Assembly (NCBI GenBank): GCA_035478375.1
Contig: DATIJQ010000051.1
Span: 1 to 5,221 of the forward strand
DNA from: DASTDY01 sp035478375
GTDB taxonomy: Bacteria > Patescibacteriota > Saccharimonadia > Saccharimonadales > EFPC-124
Direction of reading: 5' to 3'
DNA: 5,221 bases
The notes below the pieces were generated by a model. That model did not search any database. It saw only the letters and a program-made list of their open reading frames with translations, and was not told the DNA's origin. Within the stretch, counting starts at the first letter, position 1. Each line of letters opens with the position of its first letter. Positions 4,536-5,221 of the stretch are shown in pieces. Made by a program: the position numbers and the translations under genes.

Positions 4536-5015
4536 TTAGCTGCGAGCAAAGTGCGCAAAAGCGCGGTTGGCTTCGGCCATGCGGTGCGTGTCTTCTTTCT
4601 TTTTGAAGGCAGCGCCGGTTTGGTTGGTAGCGTCAATCATTTCTTGTGCCAAGCGTTCGGCAATTGGCATACCTTTGCGAGTGCGGGCAGCTTGCACGAA
4701 CCACATAAAGGCTAAGTGCTGCTGGCGATGACCCTGCACTGGGAACGGGATTTGGTAGTTTGCACCACCAACACGGCGGCTTTTAACTTCCAAACTGGGG
4801 TAAATGTTTTTGATTGCTTTTTCGAACATTACTGCTGGGTCGTCGATTTTAAGTTTTTTAGCGGCGATTTCCATAGCTTGATATACAGCGCGTTCAGCAG
4901 ATTGTTTTTTGCCGTCAACCATAGTTTTGTTGATGAGGCGTTGCACAAGCACGCTATTGTACTTGCGATCTGGGTTGACTTTGCGGATGAGCGATTTGGT
5001 AGTTTTGCGCGGCAT
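4536..5015 (-). CDS. rpsG: 30S ribosomal protein S7
   Basis: S7 binds the 3' major domain of 16S rRNA, starts assembly of the 30S head, and lines the E-site and mRNA exit region. The protein has 159 residues, close to the usual 156 or so. Family segments are easy to see: TMVDGKKQSAERAVY (31-45), EVKSRRVGGANYQIP (76-90, the beta-hairpin and rRNA-binding region) and KKKEDTHRMAEANRAFAHF (138-156). The ATG overlaps the rpsL stop as TAATG, so translation is probably coupled, with AGGAG eight bases upstream inside the rpsL coding sequence. In E. coli, S7 represses its operon by binding the rpsL-rpsG intercistronic region. That spacer does not exist here, so the same control is unlikely in that form. 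A terminator follows within 20 bases, so fusA is not directly next. Confidence 0.99.
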   Translation of the reverse strand: MPRKTTKSLIRKVNPDRKYNSVLVQRLINKTMVDGKKQSAERAVYQAMEIAAKKLKIDDPAVMFEKAIKNIYPSLEVKSRRVGGANYQIPFPVQGHRQQHLAFMWFVQAARTRKGMPIAERLAQEMIDATNQTGAAFKKKEDTHRMAEANRAFAHFARS

Positions 5016-5221
5016 TACTTGCTCTCCTTTTTGGTGCCGTATTTACTGCGGGCATTCTTGCGGTCTTTAACACCTTGCAGGTCGAGCGTACCGCGAACAA
5101 TGTGGTAGCGCACACCTGGCAAGTCTGGCACGCGGCCACCGCGGATAAGCACAACTGCGTGTTCTTGCAAGTTGTGGCCTTCGCCACCAATGTAAGCCCA
5201 AACTTCGTAACCATTGTTTAA
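5015..5221 (-). CDS. rpsL: 30S ribosomal protein S12, C-terminal half (N-terminus outside the window)
   Basis: S12 sits at the decoding centre and the 30S-50S interface and affects tRNA selection and streptomycin response. The visible 68 residues align throughout with the C-terminal half of E. coli S12. GGEGHNLQEHAVVLIRGGRV leads into PDLPGVRYHIVRG, and the protein ends RSKYGTKKESK. The aspartate that is methylthiolated in E. coli is present (PDLPG). The residue before it, lysine 88 in E. coli (counting Met), is proline here, encoded by CCA. That lysine is one of the sites where changes alter streptomycin sensitivity. The stop TAA overlaps the rpsG ATG by one base. The N-terminal half, with the other streptomycin-related lysine (K43), lies beyond the window. 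Confidence 0.99.
   Translation of the reverse strand, partial: LNNGYEVWAYIGGEGHNLQEHAVVLIRGGRVPDLPGVRYHIVRGTLDLQGVKDRKNARSKYGTKKESK
5024..5028 (-). promoter_or_regulatory. rpsG: Ribosome binding site of rpsG inside rpsL
   Basis: AGGAG (5028-5024) lies eight bases before the rpsG ATG and within the last codons of rpsL (KKESK), consistent with coupled translation. Confidence 0.8.

Noticed and set aside
1..5221. CRISPR array, tRNA, insertion sequence or transposase
   Set aside because: No regularly spaced direct repeats, no cloverleaf with the conserved T-loop, and no transposase-like protein were seen.

Overview
The window reads as a chromosomal segment of a small-genome bacterium, most likely of the Candidate Phyla Radiation (Patescibacteria) and plausibly Saccharibacteria. 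This rests on remembered family resemblance of the EF-G and ribosomal protein S7 sequences (for example the EF-G stretch VFDGKMGVEAQ and the S7 C-terminus KKKEDTHRMAEANRAFAHF), not on a search. The standard bacterial code fits: TAA, TAG and TGA all end genes here.

Most of the window is minus-strand and carries a rearranged str (streptomycin) operon. From right to left there is the 3' part of rpsL (S12, cut by the window edge), rpsG (S7, its start codon overlapping the rpsL stop by one base), a terminator, two unrecognised genes (173 and 188 codons), and fusA (elongation factor G, 693 residues) with its own extended -10 promoter and a strong bidirectional terminator. In the textbook operon fusA follows rpsG directly. 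Here the two orphan genes, each with its own promoter, ribosome binding site and downstream hairpin, separate them, so EF-G appears to be transcribed independently.

Left of fusA, and convergent with it, is a plus-strand orphan gene (168 residues) with a near-consensus promoter and a hairpin terminator. Its promoter is arranged back-to-back with a minus-strand promoter that may drive a gene running off the left edge (only about 31 codons visible, GTG start). Between the convergent genes, at about 870-944, is an unexplained structured segment: a 7-bp closing helix around two mutually exclusive stems, with a possible promoter before it and the fusA terminator after it. It could be a small RNA or a tiny mobile-element remnant.

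The points most worth checking are: (1) EF-G in which both guanine-recognition motifs differ from canonical (NKIN instead of NKxD, and no SAxKNxG motif); (2) S12 with proline at the position of the streptomycin-related lysine (E. coli K88, counting Met); (3) the interrupted str operon; (4) the bistable RNA-like element at 870-944.
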